Source: Chthoniobacterales bacterium (GTDB taxonomy: Bacteria > Verrucomicrobiota > Verrucomicrobiia > Chthoniobacterales > UBA6821). Taken from it: 6,671 bases of DNA. A model generated the notes under the pieces. The model saw only the letters and a list, made by a program, of their open reading frames with translations, was not told the DNA's origin and did not search any database. Positions 5,155 through 6,671 of this stretch are shown piece by piece (position 1 is the stretch's first letter; every line of letters begins with the position of its first letter). The stretch spans positions 1 to 6,671 of the forward strand of contig JAIPKF010000078.1 of assembly GCA_021733705.1 (NCBI GenBank), written 5' to 3'. The translations under genes and the position numbers were made by a program.

Positions 5155-6671
5155 ATGAATTTTTCTTTTAGTACAATGAGTTATCGATCTTCTTGTTTTA
5201 AAACATTTCCAAAACAATGTGTCGTTACTTTTTATTTAGCACTTGTTATTTCTCTTGTTTCCTTTTCTAGGGCTGAAGAGCCGCCAAAAAAGGACTCCTC
5301 CGTAGCTTCAAGTGTAACGCCGCTCCCCTCCGCTCACCCTTCTCCCTCCCCTCTCTCCATGGCAGAAATGGGCCCCATTGCAGCAACTGTGGGGCGTATT
5401 TTGGAGCAGGGACATTTTTTGAGACTCTCACTAAGCGATCCAAATCCCCCGCATGACCCAGCAACATCTTCTCTTAGCATGCCTCAGAGAATACTGAAAA
5501 ACTACCTTCAGTTTTTGGATTATAATCACCTTTACTTCACACAAAAAGATATCAAGGAGTTTCAACAAAACTATGAATCGACTATGAGCACTGATTTGTT
5601 GAGGGGAGATTTAACAAATGCTAAAGCAATCTATGACCGTTTTCGTCAACGTGTTGAAGAACGTGTTGTAAAAAACAAAATCATTGCAGCAGCGAATCAT
5701 GATTTTTCTAGTAACCATAGTGTAGAAATGAACCGTCAAAAAGCTGATTGGCCTCTTGATGAAAGTGCTGCAGACCAGCTTTGGAATGATCGTATCGAAG
5801 CTGAATTACTGCAAGAAAAGCTCAATAAAAACTCCATGGATTCTCCAGCAAAAATCATTATCCATCGTTATGATCAAATGCTAAAGGTTCTCCACGAGCA
5901 GAAAGATGAAGATATTGTTAGGGCATTTCTCATCGCTCTCTCTGAAAGTTATGATCCTCATTCTGAATATATGAGTCCCTCTGATATGGATAACTTTAAT
6001 ATTCAAATGCGCCTCTCTCTTATTGGCATTGGAGCTGTCTTGCGTTCTGATGATGGTTACACACGTATTGTGGAAGTGGTTCCTGGGGGACCTGCGGACC
6101 GAGATGGAAGGCTCAAAGAGAATGATCGTATTACTGCCGTAGCACAAGGCTCAGGGCCCTTTGAAGATGTTATTGATTTACGACTTGATAAGGTTGTCGA
6201 AAAGGTACGTGGCAAAAAAGGCTCTCAGGTTCGTTTGCAGGTTATTCCTGCAGATGCTACAGACCCATCCAAACGTATTGTGATTGCACTCATGCGTGAT
6301 GAAGTGAAATTAAAAGAGTCTGAAGTGAAAGCCGAACTGATTCATGTTTCGGGAACAGAGAAGAAGGATGAAACATTTGGCTGGCTCACTATTCCTGCAT
6401 TTTATTCGGAAATGGATCGGCATGGCGCTCCTGATGCCAAAAGTACCACCAAGGATGTTCGCCTGCTTCTCTCACGACTCAAAAAAGAAAACATTCAAGG
6501 GCTTGTTATTGACTTGCGTCGCAATGGTGGAGGTTCTTTGGAAGAAGCCATTAATTTAACAGGCCTTTTCATTGGAGCTGGTCCTGTTGTTCAAGCTAAA
6601 GATTCCAATGGAAACATTACTATTTCCTTCAACCATGAACCGACTCTATTGTACGACGGTCCAATGATTGT
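5155..6671 (+). CDS. prc: Tail-specific (C-terminal processing) protease, S41 family, C-terminus cut by window edge
   Basis: A periplasmic serine protease that degrades or trims envelope proteins from their C-termini (Prc/Tsp type). The 505 visible residues comprise a signal peptide (hydrophobic core VVTFYLALVISLVSF at 23-37, cleavage SRA|EE after A40), a Pro/Ser-rich linker (43-68), the helical Tsp N-terminal domain (about 80-275: LQFLDYNHLYFTQKDIKEF, later SYDPHSEYMSP), a PDZ domain (about 285-365: LSLIGIGAVL, VVPGGPADRDGRLKENDRI) and the start of the peptidase core, LVIDLRRNGGGSLEEAINL (449-467) and GLFIGAGPVVQ. This order matches E. coli Prc (about 680 residues). The catalytic Ser and Lys of the SASASEI and downstream motifs lie past the right edge, so activity cannot be confirmed here. 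The ATG at 5155 is chosen; a second in-frame ATG at 5176 would shorten the signal n-region by seven residues and also keeps export. Neither has a Shine-Dalgarno sequence. An in-frame TGA at 5095-5097 bounds the upstream extension. Confidence 0.95.
   Translation, partial: MNFSFSTMSYRSSCFKTFPKQCVVTFYLALVISLVSFSRAEEPPKKDSSVASSVTPLPSAHPSPSPLSMAEMGPIAATVGRILEQGHFLRLSLSDPNPPHDPATSSLSMPQRILKNYLQFLDYNHLYFTQKDIKEFQQNYESTMSTDLLRGDLTNAKAIYDRFRQRVEERVVKNKIIAAANHDFSSNHSVEMNRQKADWPLDESAADQLWNDRIEAELLQEKLNKNSMDSPAKIIIHRYDQMLKVLHEQKDEDIVRAFLIALSESYDPHSEYMSPSDMDNFNIQMRLSLIGIGAVLRSDDGYTRIVEVVPGGPADRDGRLKENDRITAVAQGSGPFEDVIDLRLDKVVEKVRGKKGSQVRLQVIPADATDPSKRIVIALMRDEVKLKESEVKAELIHVSGTEKKDETFGWLTIPAFYSEMDRHGAPDAKSTTKDVRLLLSRLKKENIQGLVIDLRRNGGGSLEEAINLTGLFIGAGPVVQAKDSNGNITISFNHEPTLLYDGPMI

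Noticed and set aside
5267..5467. A 66-codon minus-strand open frame near the prc start
   Set aside because: It is the reverse of the C-rich codons that encode the Pro/Ser linker of prc. It has an Arg-rich composition typical of a shadow frame.

Overview
The window reads as a compact bacterial chromosome segment with five protein genes. None is an RNA gene or a recognisable mobile element, and no CRISPR array is visible. The housekeeping proteins (TypA/BipA, RluE, a GloB/YcbL-like hydrolase and a Prc/Tsp-type tail-specific protease) are moderately GC-balanced and look Gram-negative: two products carry signal peptides and Prc is a periplasmic enzyme. My impression from the protein sequences is a member of the PVC superphylum, perhaps Verrucomicrobiota. 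This is recall-based inference; the window holds no rRNA to fix it, and I do not name a genus.

Layout. 1-1662 (minus): typA/bipA, complete at the N-terminus and cut by the left edge about 50 residues before its expected end. 1663-1753: divergent promoter region. 1754-2341 (plus): rluE, a 23S rRNA pseudouridine synthase. 2342-2423: AT-rich convergent spacer with short repeats. 2424-4475 (minus): a 683-residue exported protein that I cannot assign to a described family. 4487-5095 (minus): metallo-beta-lactamase-fold hydrolase, 11 bases upstream of the 683-residue gene and very likely co-transcribed with it. 5096-5154: second divergent spacer. 5155-6671 (plus): prc/tsp protease, cut by the right edge just before its catalytic Ser/Lys region. 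No gene-free stretch reaches 300 bases.

How the genes relate. The left divergent pair (typA and rluE) both act on the large ribosomal subunit. The right half pairs a cytoplasmic hydrolase and an exported coiled-coil protein on one strand with an envelope protease on the other.

The most unusual item is the 683-residue protein. It has a signal peptide, then a segment (residues about 34-110) resembling only the N-terminal half of the formylglycine-generating-enzyme (FGE/SUMF1) fold, then a long charged helical region and an acidic tail. Its eight cysteines sit in two groups of four at opposite ends. Its DNA is also visibly more A+T-rich than its neighbours.
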